Assembly: GCA_023391415.1 (NCBI GenBank)
Contig: JAEWAY010000019.1
Coordinates: 1-51,370, forward strand
DNA: 51,370 nucleotides
DNA from: Bacteroidota bacterium
GTDB taxonomy: Bacteria; Bacteroidota; Bacteroidia; Cytophagales; Cytophagaceae
Direction of reading: 5' to 3'
The translations under genes were made by a program, and so were the position numbers. Positions 9,236-18,125 of the stretch are shown here, piece after piece. The number at the start of each line of letters is the position of its first letter. Positions within the stretch are counted from its first letter, which is position 1. The notes beneath the pieces were generated by a model. That model was not told where the DNA came from. It searched no databases and was given only the letters and a program-made list of their open reading frames with translations.

Positions 9236-11183
9236 ATAAAGTATCGCGGATGTCTTCTCTCAGCCGCTTTCTGATCAGCTTATTGGAAGCTGTCTTTGGC
9301 AGTTGCTCAACCCATCGTATTGTTTTAATCCGAAACAGGGGATTCAGTTCTTTATTGATTCGTTCCTGGAGGTTCGCTTTTAATTTTTCGAGATCAGGCT
9401 CTTCGTCGGAAACCACAAACAGATAAAGTTGTTCAGGGCCGCCTCCATTTTGCGAGACAGCTACCGCCGCGGATTCTTTAATGTCAGGATGTTTGTTGAC
9501 AAGCTCTTCGATTTCCAGCGCGCTCACTTTGATACCGCCCAGGTTCATGGCGTCGTCGGTACGGCCCGCGCTTTTGTAGAATACCATGCCGTCGGCCAAA
9601 ATACGTATGAGCGCGTCGCCATGCCTGCGGAGTTTTTCCTTATTTGGCCCGGGAGGTACATTCGCGTAGTACTCTTCATGATGATCCTTGTTTAGGAGCT
9701 GTTGGCTGAGGCCGATGGAAGGCGGTAGCAGATACACTTCGCCAGCCTGGCCGGTAGGCGATAGTTTTCCGGCCGACTTCATAATCATAAAGTTGAGACC
9801 CAGCGCGGGAGTTGTAAATACGGAAGGAGAAGCGGGCTGCAACACGGATCCGGTTACATAGCCTCCGCCGATTTCGGTACCTCCGCAATATTCGATAATG
9901 GGCGCTTGAAACCGCGCGAGCCCCATGAGGTAAAAATAATCCGCGGGATTGCTAGGTTCTCCCGTAGAACTAAGCAGACGTACATGCCAGCGAAAGATTT
10001 TATGAAAATCCTGTTTTCGCCAGGCTTTGACTACGGAAGGTATTGTGCCCAGTATACTGATTTTTTGCTGTTCCACAAACTCACCATACCGTTTCGTAGT
10101 GGCGGCTCCGTTATATACTACCAGAGTAGCTTTGTTGATCAGCGCCGCGTAAATCAGCCAGGGCGCCATCATCCAGCCCATGCCGGTTGTCCAGGTGATC
10201 CGGTCTTCGGGGCGTACATCATGATGAAAAAACGCGTCGGAGGCTGATTTGACTGGAGTCAATTGGGTCCATGGAATGGCTTTGGGCGTATTGCTGGTGC
10301 CGGACGAAAATAAAATGCTGCTGATATAGCCGGGATAGGTCTGAAAACTGTCGAACGCGGGAGTTCCTTTTTCCACTACTTCTTCATACAGACAATCGTC
10401 CGGTCTTAAAATGGTTATGGCTTTTTTCCGGACAAGTATGGTCGGGACGTCCACACTACTTTCTTTTACTTTGTCGTAAATATTGATGGTTTTGCCGTTA
10501 TACAGGTATTCATCGATCGCGATGATGGCTTTGGCTCCGCTGATCTCAACGCGTCTGGCAAGTTCGGAGGGAGTAAAGCTATCCGCTACGAGGACATTGG
10601 CGATACCCGCCCGTATGGTACCCAGAAAAGCGACTATCGCCTCGGCGCAGAATGGAAGGTAAAGGACGACGCGGTCCCCCGGAACGAAACCATCCGATAG
10701 CAATCCGGAAGCGAAGCGGTTTACTTCCTGTTCCAGCTCCCAATAGTTTAATTGGCGGATTTGGCCGTCTTCATCGCCTTCGATCAGAGCTATACGCTCC
10801 TTTGGGGCCTGAAAGCAGCTATCTGTTATGTTAAGGAGTCCGCCTTTGCACCATAATGGATTTTCGAAACTCGCGGAGGTATCCAGTATAGCCTGATAAG
10901 GTTGGCTAAATTGAATATCCAACTTGCTGAGCGCGTATTTCCAGAAATCTTTTCGCTTGATGGAAGCCCAGCTAAAAAGCTGCTGATAATTGTCGAGATG
11001 AAGTTCTCTCAGGCTTTTGGCCAGATTGGCTTCTTCCAGCAATATATTGTCAGGCATCCAGGCGATAGGAATGTGGTTGTCCTTGTACAAACCACGAAAT
11101 TGCTCCCAAAGCTCTTCGGAATACTGAAATTTATGTTGTTGAAGCAATTGGCGCCATTGATGGTATTTTTGATTCAGGTTCAT
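9234..11183 (-). CDS. AMP-forming acyl-CoA/acetoacetyl-CoA synthetase-like ligase
   Basis: An adenylate-forming ligase of about 649 residues, expected to activate a carboxylic acid with ATP and couple it to CoA. An ACAS_N-like N-terminal part includes SWASIKRKDFWKY. The phosphate-binding loop is SSGTSNTPKAIP, the adenine region YCGGTEIGGGYVTG, the hinge region SAGRTDDAMNLGGIKVS, and the C-terminal catalytic lysine lies in KTASNKLIRKRL. The CGGTE block and the length recall the acetyl/acetoacetyl-CoA synthetase branch that includes plant acyl-activating enzymes 17 and 18. The substrate cannot be read from the sequence. The start is uncertain: two ATGs lie further upstream (11231 and 11219), the latter just after an AAGGAG. 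The gene is isolated and convergent with its left neighbour. Confidence 0.85.
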   Translation of the reverse strand: MNLNQKYHQWRQLLQQHKFQYSEELWEQFRGLYKDNHIPIAWMPDNILLEEANLAKSLRELHLDNYQQLFSWASIKRKDFWKYALSKLDIQFSQPYQAILDTSASFENPLWCKGGLLNITDSCFQAPKERIALIEGDEDGQIRQLNYWELEQEVNRFASGLLSDGFVPGDRVVLYLPFCAEAIVAFLGTIRAGIANVLVADSFTPSELARRVEISGAKAIIAIDEYLYNGKTINIYDKVKESSVDVPTILVRKKAITILRPDDCLYEEVVEKGTPAFDSFQTYPGYISSILFSSGTSNTPKAIPWTQLTPVKSASDAFFHHDVRPEDRITWTTGMGWMMAPWLIYAALINKATLVVYNGAATTKRYGEFVEQQKISILGTIPSVVKAWRKQDFHKIFRWHVRLLSSTGEPSNPADYFYLMGLARFQAPIIEYCGGTEIGGGYVTGSVLQPASPSVFTTPALGLNFMIMKSAGKLSPTGQAGEVYLLPPSIGLSQQLLNKDHHEEYYANVPPGPNKEKLRRHGDALIRILADGMVFYKSAGRTDDAMNLGGIKVSALEIEELVNKHPDIKESAAVAVSQNGGGPEQLYLFVVSDEEPDLEKLKANLQERINKELNPLFRIKTIRWVEQLPKTASNKLIRKRLREDIRDTL

Positions 11184-11293
11184 AACTAAAAGTCTGTTGA
11201 AAAAGGAATCAGGAGGCATGTCTCCTTGCATATCTTAACGGGTAAGTCCTATAAAAGATTTGGAAATATTGGAATGGATTACACCAAAAAATG

Positions 11294-11352
11294 AAAAGCG
11301 ACGGGATTTCCAAGGACGCGTTTCCGCGTCCTTGGAAATGACCGTCGCTTTT
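11294..11352. terminator. Strong bidirectional terminator after yqaE
   Basis: A perfect 15-bp stem (11306-11320 with 11325-11339, loop TTTC) is extended by a second 7-bp stem GCGACGG/CCGTCGC. AAAA precedes it and TTTT follows it. It lies just past the stop of the leftward YqaE-like gene. Confidence 0.8.
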
Positions 11353-11355
11353 AAA

Positions 11356-11544
11356 TCATGTGGTTGACATTTCATCCGAAAGCGGATGTTTGACCAGCAG
11401 TACAAACGCGTGGATTACTCCAGGCAGCCAGCCGATCAATGTCAGAAGTATGTTCAAGAAGAATTTCCCGCCTACACCAAACCGAATGACTACGGCGATC
11501 GGTGGGAAAAACAAAGCCAGTATTCTCAACGCTACATTATTCAT
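11356..11544 (-). CDS. YqaE/Pmp3-family small membrane protein
   Basis: A 62-residue protein with two membrane segments. The family signature is plain: RILALFFPPIAVVIRFGVGG, followed by NILLTLIGWLPGVIHA. Pmp3/YqaE proteins are tiny inner-membrane proteins linked to membrane potential and stress. The start is fixed by a clear Shine-Dalgarno sequence, GAGGAGG, about seven bases before the ATG, which is unusual in this window; a longer frame reading from 11586 would add 14 basic residues not seen in the family. It stands alone between two strong terminators. Confidence 0.9.
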   Translation of the reverse strand: MNNVALRILALFFPPIAVVIRFGVGGKFFLNILLTLIGWLPGVIHAFVLLVKHPLSDEMSTT

Positions 11545-11550
11545 CCTTTT

Positions 11551-11562
11551 CCTCCTCACTTC
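11551..11562 (-). promoter_or_regulatory. Strong Shine-Dalgarno sequence of the YqaE-like gene
   Basis: On the - strand the bases before the ATG read GTGAGGAGGAAAAGG. This is one of few near-consensus ribosome binding sites in the window and decides the start of the 62-residue reading. Confidence 0.6.
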
Positions 11563-11620
11563 TTTTATTCTTGATAATACAACCAAGTTTTTCGAGCAGG
11601 GGTTCGTTTTCGGAAATTGG

Positions 11621-11659
11621 GAAAAACAAAAGAGCTCCCAATTTGGGAGCTCTTTTGTT
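11621..11659 (-). terminator. Intrinsic terminator of the yceI-like gene
   Basis: A perfect 16-bp stem, AACAAAAGAGCTCCCA (11625-11640) with its complement at 11644-11659, has a 3-base loop. On the - strand it runs into GTTTTTCCC. It lies about 20 bases past the stop codon. Confidence 0.85.
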
Positions 11660-11679
11660 AAAATACCTGGTTTAGCTTA

Positions 11680-12279
11680 TTAGATTTGGGCTAATATATT
11701 GACGTTAAGGTGGAAGATATCGTCGATGGCCTTGTCTCCCAGGTTGTCAAAGAAACTACCTGAACCATATTTAATATCGTATTGGGTACGGTTTATCTCG
11801 ATTTTAGCGGTGGCGCTCAGGATCTTTCCATCGGTGATTACATTTGCCGGAAACTCTACAGGTAATGTTTTTCCTTTGATAGTAAGCTGGCCTTTGATGG
11901 TAAATTCTTCTTTTTGAATAGGTGTCGCCGAAGTGATGACGAGCTTCGCTTCCGGAAATTTCTTTGTATTGAAGAAATCATCGGATTTGAGGTGGCCTAC
12001 CAATTTTTGATTGTATTCTTCATTGGTCAGATCCGTGCAGGTAATTGAGCTCATGTCAATAATGAAGCTTCCTCCGCTTATTCGCGTATCCGTCAACTCA
12101 ACGCTGCCTTCCTTGATTTTTACGTTTCCGGTATGTTCACCGGTTACTTTCTTTCCGGTCCAGGTGATTTTGCTTTTGTCCGGCAAGACCTTCATGACAG
12201 ATTGCTTTCCAAACGTAAAGGCGGCCATAGTAGCGAACACGATGATCGCGGCGGCGGTATTGAAAATTGCTTTTTTCAT
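11680..12279 (-). CDS. YceI-family periplasmic lipid-binding-like protein
   Basis: A 199-residue exported protein. An N-terminal signal segment (about 1-25) is followed by a YceI beta-barrel with KSKITWTGKKVTGEHTGNVK, GGSFIIDMSSI, HLKSDDFFNTKKFPEA and the C-terminal FHLNVNI. YceI proteins form a lipocalin-like barrel that binds polyisoprenoid chains or amphiphilic molecules in the periplasm. The gene is monocistronic with its own terminator. A short hairpin in the upstream region (12331-12352) could be an operator. The precise ligand is unknown. Confidence 0.95.
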   Translation of the reverse strand: MKKAIFNTAAAIIVFATMAAFTFGKQSVMKVLPDKSKITWTGKKVTGEHTGNVKIKEGSVELTDTRISGGSFIIDMSSITCTDLTNEEYNQKLVGHLKSDDFFNTKKFPEAKLVITSATPIQKEEFTIKGQLTIKGKTLPVEFPANVITDGKILSATAKIEINRTQYDIKYGSGSFFDNLGDKAIDDIFHLNVNILAQI

Positions 12280-12330
12280 AAGTAAAACGGATTGTTAACT
12301 ATAAAATTAATACACAAAGTAAGTACAAAC

Positions 12331-12352
12331 AATTAATGTTTCAACATTAATT
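12331..12352. promoter_or_regulatory. Inverted repeat upstream of the yceI-like gene
   Basis: AATTAATGTT and AACATTAATT are perfect complements around TC. The site lies about 50-70 bases upstream of the yceI start, within the presumed promoter region, close to a TTACTTTG stretch on the - strand that resembles a -7 element. A repressor or activator site is possible. Confidence 0.3.
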
Positions 12353-12416
12353 TTAGTATCATAAACACAGCACGCTTGTGTTAAGTTTCCCCATTTGTAA
12401 TTACTTTGATGTAAAA

Positions 12417-12890
12417 CTACTTTTTGAATTGATTTTCAATAAAATAATATTCGGAACCGTTGCGTTCCACGGTTACAAAAAGTTCACGGTCGGGAAGTCT
12501 GATTTCCAGAACCCGTATAGCCTGTTCCTGACCTTTTCGCTCGCGGAGTTTTTCTTTACCGTAGAGTTCTTCATATTGTTCATAGGCGGCTCTATACGCT
12601 TCCAGGGCGTTGAATTTGGTGTTTTGCCCGGCAAGTCTAAGTTTTTGGGTTTTTACGCCTATAAACTGGTTTTTTCTGAATACATAGTATATATGGCTGG
12701 CATATCCGGAATCAAATTGAACAAAATGTATTTCCTCGACATAATTGGGCTTGGAAATCTCCTCCAGCAGTATCGCCGTTTCTTTTTGCTTAACATCATC
12801 CTTTGATTCCAGCCAGTACGAATTTCTGTAATCCTGAGCGTACGAAGCCAGTCCTGTAAAACAGGCGAAAAGGAATAAAACATGTTTCAT
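12417..12890 (-). CDS. Secreted hypothetical protein
   Basis: A 157-residue protein of no recognised family. Residues 1-18 form a signal peptide ending SYAQ, a typical Bacteroidota cleavage context. The mature part is mixed alpha/beta with many Tyr, Glu and Lys residues (EEIHFVQFDSGYASHIYYVF; EAYRAAYEQYEELYGKEKLRE) and no cysteine, so a small periplasmic globular protein is likely. It lies between yceI and the divergent C-terminal processing protease gene, with about 130 bases to yceI, so it is probably a separate transcription unit. Confidence 0.75.
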   Translation of the reverse strand: MKHVLFLFACFTGLASYAQDYRNSYWLESKDDVKQKETAILLEEISKPNYVEEIHFVQFDSGYASHIYYVFRKNQFIGVKTQKLRLAGQNTKFNALEAYRAAYEQYEELYGKEKLRERKGQEQAIRVLEIRLPDRELFVTVERNGSEYYFIENQFKK

Positions 12891-13184
12891 ATTTAAATTA
12901 ATATGTTACGACGTCTCCATTTACATGAAGAGCGTCTTTAATCACGCCGCTTGCAAAATTGAAGCCAAAGTTAAATTCAAAAGTAGTGGAATTTTCCTAA
13001 ATTTTACTACTTAAGTTAGCCTATTTCATTGAATTTACTCCTGTTTCAGAGCCATACCGCTTTTTAGTATGGTGAAATGGTTTCCTAATTTAGATATTTA
13101 TTTAATAATTAACCGAAACTTTTGGAATACTTATTGATTTTATGAATATTCACTTAATAATTATGGTATAGCGTTAACGATTCT

Positions 13185-15278
13185 ATGAGAAAAAATATTT
13201 CGGTATTCGTTTTTATTTCTGTTCTGTTTGTATTTAACGCCTCCATGCCTTCCGGCGAGGGTAACAAGGATAAGGACAAGGTGCTGGCGGGGGTGATTCT
13301 GCATAGTCTCGTCGCGGGACATTATCAGCAAAGGGAAATTAACGATGATTTTTCTAAAAAGGCTTTTGACGCCTATCTAAAGAATATCGACTATAATAAG
13401 CGTTTTTTTACAAGACAGGATATCGATAAACTCAAAAAATGGGAATATAGGGTCGACGATGAGTTTAAAGCGGGAAACTTCGATCTGATGAAGAGCAGTT
13501 ACGCCTTGTTGAAGAAACGGATAGAGGAGGCGGAAGGGATTTATCAGCAGATTTTGTCCAAGCCCTTCGATTTTACCGCTGACGAGAAGATCGAAACGGA
13601 TCCTGAAAAATATGATTTTCCTGGCAATAGAAAGGAGCTGGAAGAATCCTGGAGACAATATCTCAAGTTTCAGACGCTGATTCGCCTCAATGAGCTGGAA
13701 AAGGAGCAGGCCAAAAAAGCGGAAACTGAGGAGAATTTTACTCTCAAATCACTTGAGGAGCTTGAAAAGGAGGCTAGGGAAAAGGTTTTGCAATCTCAGA
13801 CTACCTGGTTCAAGCGGATGAAGCAGCTTAATGAGACGGACTACCAGGCGATTTATATCAATTCGATCCTAAGCGCTTATGATCCTCATTCCAATTATTT
13901 CCCACCCAAGGCGAAAGAAAACTTCGATATTCAGCTTAGTGGTCAACTGGAAGGGATCGGGGCTACTCTGATGGAGAAGGATGGGTATATCAAAGTTGAA
14001 AAGATTGTGCCGGGGAGCGCTTCCTGGAAGCAGGGAGACCTTAAGGCGGGCGACATTATCCTGAAAGTAGGACAGGCCGCGGACGAGCCGGTAGATATTG
14101 TCAATATGCGTCTGGACGACGCGGTGCAATTGATCCGGGGCAAAAAAGGAACGGAAGTGCGTCTGACGGTCAAAAAAGTGGATGGAAGCATTAAAATAGT
14201 CCCTATTACAAGGGATATCGTAGTTATCGAAGAGACTTACGCGAAATCGGCTGTTCTGGAAAATGGTATTCGGGCGGGATATATCAAGCTTCCCCAGTTT
14301 TACGCGGATTTTAACAATAATGGCGGCCGAAGTTGTTCCCGGGATGTCAGAATGGAGATTGAAAAGTTGACTGCCGAAAAAATAGAGGGACTAATCCTTG
14401 ATCTTCGTAATAATGGAGGTGGTTCATTGAGAGACGTAGTGGAAATGGCGGGTCTGTTTATTGAAAAAGGGCCGGTAGTGCAGGTGCGCAGTAGTGACGG
14501 TACGCTGGAAATTCTGGAAGACTATGACGCGAAGGTACAATATAAGGGGCCTCTTGTTATTCTGGTCAATGAGCTGAGCGCGTCGGCTTCAGAGATTCTG
14601 GCGGCGGCTATTCAGGATTATGAGCGGGGTGTAGTGGTTGGCAGCGCCTCTACGTATGGCAAGGGTACTGTGCAACGCATGGTCGATCTCGATATGCTTG
14701 TTCCTCCCGCTTATAATAGCGTCAAGCCCTTGGGCGCGATGAAGCTGACAACTCAGAAGTTTTATAGAATCAATGGTGGAGCCACTCAGTTGAAAGGTGT
14801 CGCTTCCGATATCGTATTGCCGGATGAATACGCTTATATGAAGGTGGGTGAAAGAGAACTGGAGCATCCCATGCCCTGGGATGAAATCAAGCCGGTCTAT
14901 TATAAGGATTGGAAAGATGTACCAGCGATCAAAACGTTGGACAAGAAAAGCCACGAGCGCGTAGATACCAGTTCGGTTTTCAAAAAAATTGATCAAAACG
15001 CCCGGCGTTTGAAAAAGACCTCCGAGCGTTCCCAGTTTCCTCTCAATTTACAGGCTTATCAAGAAGAACAGAATATGCTGGAAGCGGAAAGCAAACAATT
15101 TGAAAATCTATTCGGCGCTATTGACGGCTTTAATGTCGATATGATCCGGGCGGAAGTGAGCGCGATGGAATCGGATACGGCTAAAGTAAACCGGGTAAAA
15201 GTATGGCATTCGGAAATAAAGAAGGATGTATATGTTTATGAAGCTATGAAAATATTAAACGATATGAATAATAGATAG
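13185..15278 (+). CDS. prc: Carboxy-terminal processing protease (Tsp/Prc, S41 family)
   Basis: A 697-residue periplasmic serine protease that trims or degrades proteins from the C-terminus. The signal peptide is followed by a helical Tsp N-terminal region (about 30-235, including DPHSNYFPP), a PDZ domain (about 245-335, LEGIGATL and GDIILKVG) and the S41 catalytic core with LDLRNNGGGSL. The Ser/Lys dyad maps to S467 in NELSASASEIL and K493 in YGKGTVQ, by comparison with the E. coli Tsp motif. A C-terminal helical domain (DUF3340-like) completes it. The length fits the family. Almost 300 bases of AT-rich non-coding sequence precede it; a hairpin follows the stop. Confidence 0.96.
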   Translation: MRKNISVFVFISVLFVFNASMPSGEGNKDKDKVLAGVILHSLVAGHYQQREINDDFSKKAFDAYLKNIDYNKRFFTRQDIDKLKKWEYRVDDEFKAGNFDLMKSSYALLKKRIEEAEGIYQQILSKPFDFTADEKIETDPEKYDFPGNRKELEESWRQYLKFQTLIRLNELEKEQAKKAETEENFTLKSLEELEKEAREKVLQSQTTWFKRMKQLNETDYQAIYINSILSAYDPHSNYFPPKAKENFDIQLSGQLEGIGATLMEKDGYIKVEKIVPGSASWKQGDLKAGDIILKVGQAADEPVDIVNMRLDDAVQLIRGKKGTEVRLTVKKVDGSIKIVPITRDIVVIEETYAKSAVLENGIRAGYIKLPQFYADFNNNGGRSCSRDVRMEIEKLTAEKIEGLILDLRNNGGGSLRDVVEMAGLFIEKGPVVQVRSSDGTLEILEDYDAKVQYKGPLVILVNELSASASEILAAAIQDYERGVVVGSASTYGKGTVQRMVDLDMLVPPAYNSVKPLGAMKLTTQKFYRINGGATQLKGVASDIVLPDEYAYMKVGERELEHPMPWDEIKPVYYKDWKDVPAIKTLDKKSHERVDTSSVFKKIDQNARRLKKTSERSQFPLNLQAYQEEQNMLEAESKQFENLFGAIDGFNVDMIRAEVSAMESDTAKVNRVKVWHSEIKKDVYVYEAMKILNDMNNR

Positions 15279-15297
15279 TCATATGTTTTTTTCTTTC

Positions 15298-15333
15298 AAT
15301 CAAGAGAGCGCTTTACCAGGCGCTCTCTTGATT
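15298..15333 (+). terminator. Hairpin after the Tsp/Prc gene
   Basis: AATCAAGAGAGCGC (15298-15311) pairs perfectly with GCGCTCTCTTGATT (15320-15333). The 14-bp stem has an 8-base loop. The T-tract is short, so termination may be partial. Confidence 0.6.
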
Positions 15334-15432
15334 TGGAAGGCAAGGTATAGAGGGATATGCTGGAACTCCTGTGGTAGCGGGATTGTTTTGGTTTAAGCGA
15401 AGGATATGTAGGATGTATTGAAAGTTGATGGT

Positions 15433-15834
15433 ATGCTGAATGGAGTGTTGATTGTAGATGATGATAATGTGAGCAACTTTATCGCGGAGCGGGTGATTAA
15501 GAGTCATGGACAAGTCCGTATGGTGATGTCCGTGACAGATGGCCGGCAGGCGCTGAACTATCTAAAGCGTCAGTGTGAAGGTGACGACGCGTACGCGTGT
15601 CCGGAACTGATATTGCTGGATCTTAATATGCCTTATATTGATGGTATGGAGTTTCTGAATAATAAAGGTAAATATGGAGTGCCTGACGATATTCCGGTTG
15701 TGGTGGTAACAGGCCTGGAGCCTTCCAGAGAGCTTGAAAGGCAACTGAAGGATATGGGTGTCGGTTATGTGATCAAACCTTTGACAGGAGCGAAGTTTGA
15801 CAAGATATACCAGGAATCGGGATTTAAATCCTAA
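15433..15834 (+). CDS. Stand-alone response-regulator receiver protein
   Basis: A 133-residue protein consisting of a single receiver domain. It shows LIVDDDNVSNF, the phosphoacceptor aspartate D63 in LILLDLNMPYIDGMEF, the threonine switch region VVVVTGLEP and the conserved lysine K114 in YVIKPLTG. No output domain is present, so it should work as a CheY/Rcp1-like phosphate shuttle for a kinase encoded elsewhere. A TTG five codons upstream is a possible but less likely start. It lies in its own unit between the protease and the MORN-repeat genes. Confidence 0.92.
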   Translation: MLNGVLIVDDDNVSNFIAERVIKSHGQVRMVMSVTDGRQALNYLKRQCEGDDAYACPELILLDLNMPYIDGMEFLNNKGKYGVPDDIPVVVVTGLEPSRELERQLKDMGVGYVIKPLTGAKFDKIYQESGFKS

Positions 15835-16055
15835 ATTGAAAGGACAGCGGCGCGTCGATCGCGGGCTTCTGTATTTTTTAGATTTTTTTCATAAACTTCG
15901 AATTCTTACTTTCGTAAAAAGCGAGGGACCGGAATAATGAACAAGCCATTGACGTGTTTTGGTTTTGGCTCCGGGTTCGCTTGTTTTATCTAGCCAGATG
16001 GTTTGCCCATTATAATGTTTTGTTTCCGCGAATTGTATTTATTACTTAAGTGTCC

Positions 16056-18125
16056 ATGAAGCATCGTATTCTTTTATCATTATTGTTTTTCTCCAGCGCG
16101 TTTTTGTACGCCCAGCGGCCTTATGAGGAATATTATGAAGATAATAAAACGTTGAAAGCCGAAGGCTTTATACAAGACTCGCTGGCTACGGGATTATGGA
16201 ATTTTTATAGTGAGAAGGGAGTAAAGATTACCCAGTGCTCTTATAAAGCGGGTTTGGCGGAAGGTACTATGCTACAGTTTCACGATAATGGCAAAATAGA
16301 GCTTGAAGCGCTTTTTGAAGCAGGCGTTGAAAATGGGAAGTGGCTGGAATTTTATTCATCGGGAAAGGAAAAAGTCATCGGAGCGTTTAGAAACGGGAAA
16401 CGGAATGGAAGCTGGAAGGAATATTTTTCGAATGGACAATTGTCACTGGATGGTAGTTATGGCAATGGCCTGAAAACAGGAAAATGGCTGGAATATTATC
16501 CGGATGGTCTTCTAAAGTCCGTCGGAGAATATAAAGAGGGAAAACGGGAAGGAGAGTGGAAGGAGTATTTTTCGAGTGGAATACTGGCCTTTGAAGTCAT
16601 TTATACCGGTGGACGACCTGATGGATGGGCGAAGAAGTACCATCCGGACGGAAACTTGAGTTGGCAGGTGGCTTATATCGACAGTTTGCAGCAGGGAGAG
16701 TGGGTGAAGTATTATGAGAATGGTAAAGTCGAGGAAAAAGGTCATTATAAGGATGGGAGAGAAACCGGACAATGGAGCGTGTATTACAATAACGGACAGC
16801 TTGAAAGCGAAGGGATATACGAGAATGGGCAACTGGAGGGAGAATGGACGGAGTATTACGACAATGGGACGGTTAAATCAGTCAATATATGGAGAGAAGG
16901 CCGCCTATGGACTACGGTGGGCGCTAATGATCAGCATGGAAAGGTATTGAATCCCGGCGATGTTCGCGGAGGAACCGGAATGCAAAAGTTGTATTATTCC
17001 AATGGAACGCTGATGACCACTGTTTCCTATAAGGAAGGTATTAAGGAAGGAGCCGCGCGTTCGTATTATCGGGATGGTAAGCTCAAGTCCAGTGTAGAGT
17101 ATGTAGCGGATAAGGAGTCTGGTCCGATGAAGGAATATTATCCGGATGGAACCCTGGCTTCGGAAGTGATCTTCAAGGAAGGAAAGCCGCATGGGGTATA
17201 TAAAGAGTATCTGAACTCCGGGAAACCGGCTTTGCTTGGTTACTATGTCAATGGACTCGAAGACAGCCTATGGTTGGAGTTTCATGAAAATGGAAAAATA
17301 CTGACTGAAGGGTATTATGTGGATGGTTTTCCGGACGGTGACTGGTACCAGTATTATGAAAACGATACGATAGCCTCCGAGGGGACGTTTGTGAATGGAA
17401 AGCAAAGTGGTATCTGGAGGGAGTATACCTATGATGGCAGGCTGGCGAGTATCGGTTCGTACGATGAGGGATTGAAAACCGGATTTTGGAAAAGCTGGCA
17501 TCCGAATGGTAAAGTTCGTATGGAAGGATATTTTATCAATGGCCTGGAAGATGGTTTCTGGAAAATTTATCATGACAATGGACAACTGCTCTCTGAGGGC
17601 GCTTATACCGCTGGTCTGGAATCCGGCTTATGGAAGGAGTATTACCCTGATGGCAAGCTGCAGGCGGAAGGCGTTTTCTTCGCGGGGAAAGAAGATGGAG
17701 TCTGGAAAAATTATTACGCGAACGGGGTGTTTAGCCATGACGAGGTTTATGAAAAAGGCAGACTGATTGATGTGGGGGATATGTATAACTCTATGGGAAA
17801 AAGGGTTTTTAAAGGCTCTTTCGCCAAAGGAAACGGTATACTTAAAACATATCATCTGAATGGTAAAATAGCCGCGGATGGCGCGTATAAAAACGGATTG
17901 CCGGATGGTAAATGGAAATATTACTTCGAGAATGGCGTAATGAGCGGAGAAGGAGGTATGAAAGAAGGATCGCGGGAGGGATACTGGAAGTTTTATGTAA
18001 ATACGGGTAAACTGGAGGCGGAGGGAAACTATACTGGTGATGAGATGTCGGGCGTATGGAAATTTTATGAGCAGGGAAAATTGAAATCTATTAAAAACCT
18101 GGATATTGACGATGTGGATTTATAA
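16056..18125 (+). CDS. Large secreted MORN-repeat protein
   Basis: A 689-residue exported protein built almost wholly of MORN-type repeats. A signal peptide ending LYAQ (about 20 residues) is followed by about 25 repeats of roughly 23 residues on the pattern G-x-W-K-E-Y-Y-x-x-G-x-L-x-x-E-G-x-Y-x-x-G. Two repeats are broken by insertions (around GANDQHGKVLNPGDVRGG and GDMYNSMGKRVFKG). Such MORN_2/YwqK-like proteins form long beta-hairpin solenoids; their function in Bacteroidota is mostly unknown. The database label antitoxin for YwqK relatives should not be taken literally here. The ATG is preferred over the GTG two codons upstream. It overlaps the next MORN gene by 14 nt. Confidence 0.9.
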   Translation: MKHRILLSLLFFSSAFLYAQRPYEEYYEDNKTLKAEGFIQDSLATGLWNFYSEKGVKITQCSYKAGLAEGTMLQFHDNGKIELEALFEAGVENGKWLEFYSSGKEKVIGAFRNGKRNGSWKEYFSNGQLSLDGSYGNGLKTGKWLEYYPDGLLKSVGEYKEGKREGEWKEYFSSGILAFEVIYTGGRPDGWAKKYHPDGNLSWQVAYIDSLQQGEWVKYYENGKVEEKGHYKDGRETGQWSVYYNNGQLESEGIYENGQLEGEWTEYYDNGTVKSVNIWREGRLWTTVGANDQHGKVLNPGDVRGGTGMQKLYYSNGTLMTTVSYKEGIKEGAARSYYRDGKLKSSVEYVADKESGPMKEYYPDGTLASEVIFKEGKPHGVYKEYLNSGKPALLGYYVNGLEDSLWLEFHENGKILTEGYYVDGFPDGDWYQYYENDTIASEGTFVNGKQSGIWREYTYDGRLASIGSYDEGLKTGFWKSWHPNGKVRMEGYFINGLEDGFWKIYHDNGQLLSEGAYTAGLESGLWKEYYPDGKLQAEGVFFAGKEDGVWKNYYANGVFSHDEVYEKGRLIDVGDMYNSMGKRVFKGSFAKGNGILKTYHLNGKIAADGAYKNGLPDGKWKYYFENGVMSGEGGMKEGSREGYWKFYVNTGKLEAEGNYTGDEMSGVWKFYEQGKLKSIKNLDIDDVDL

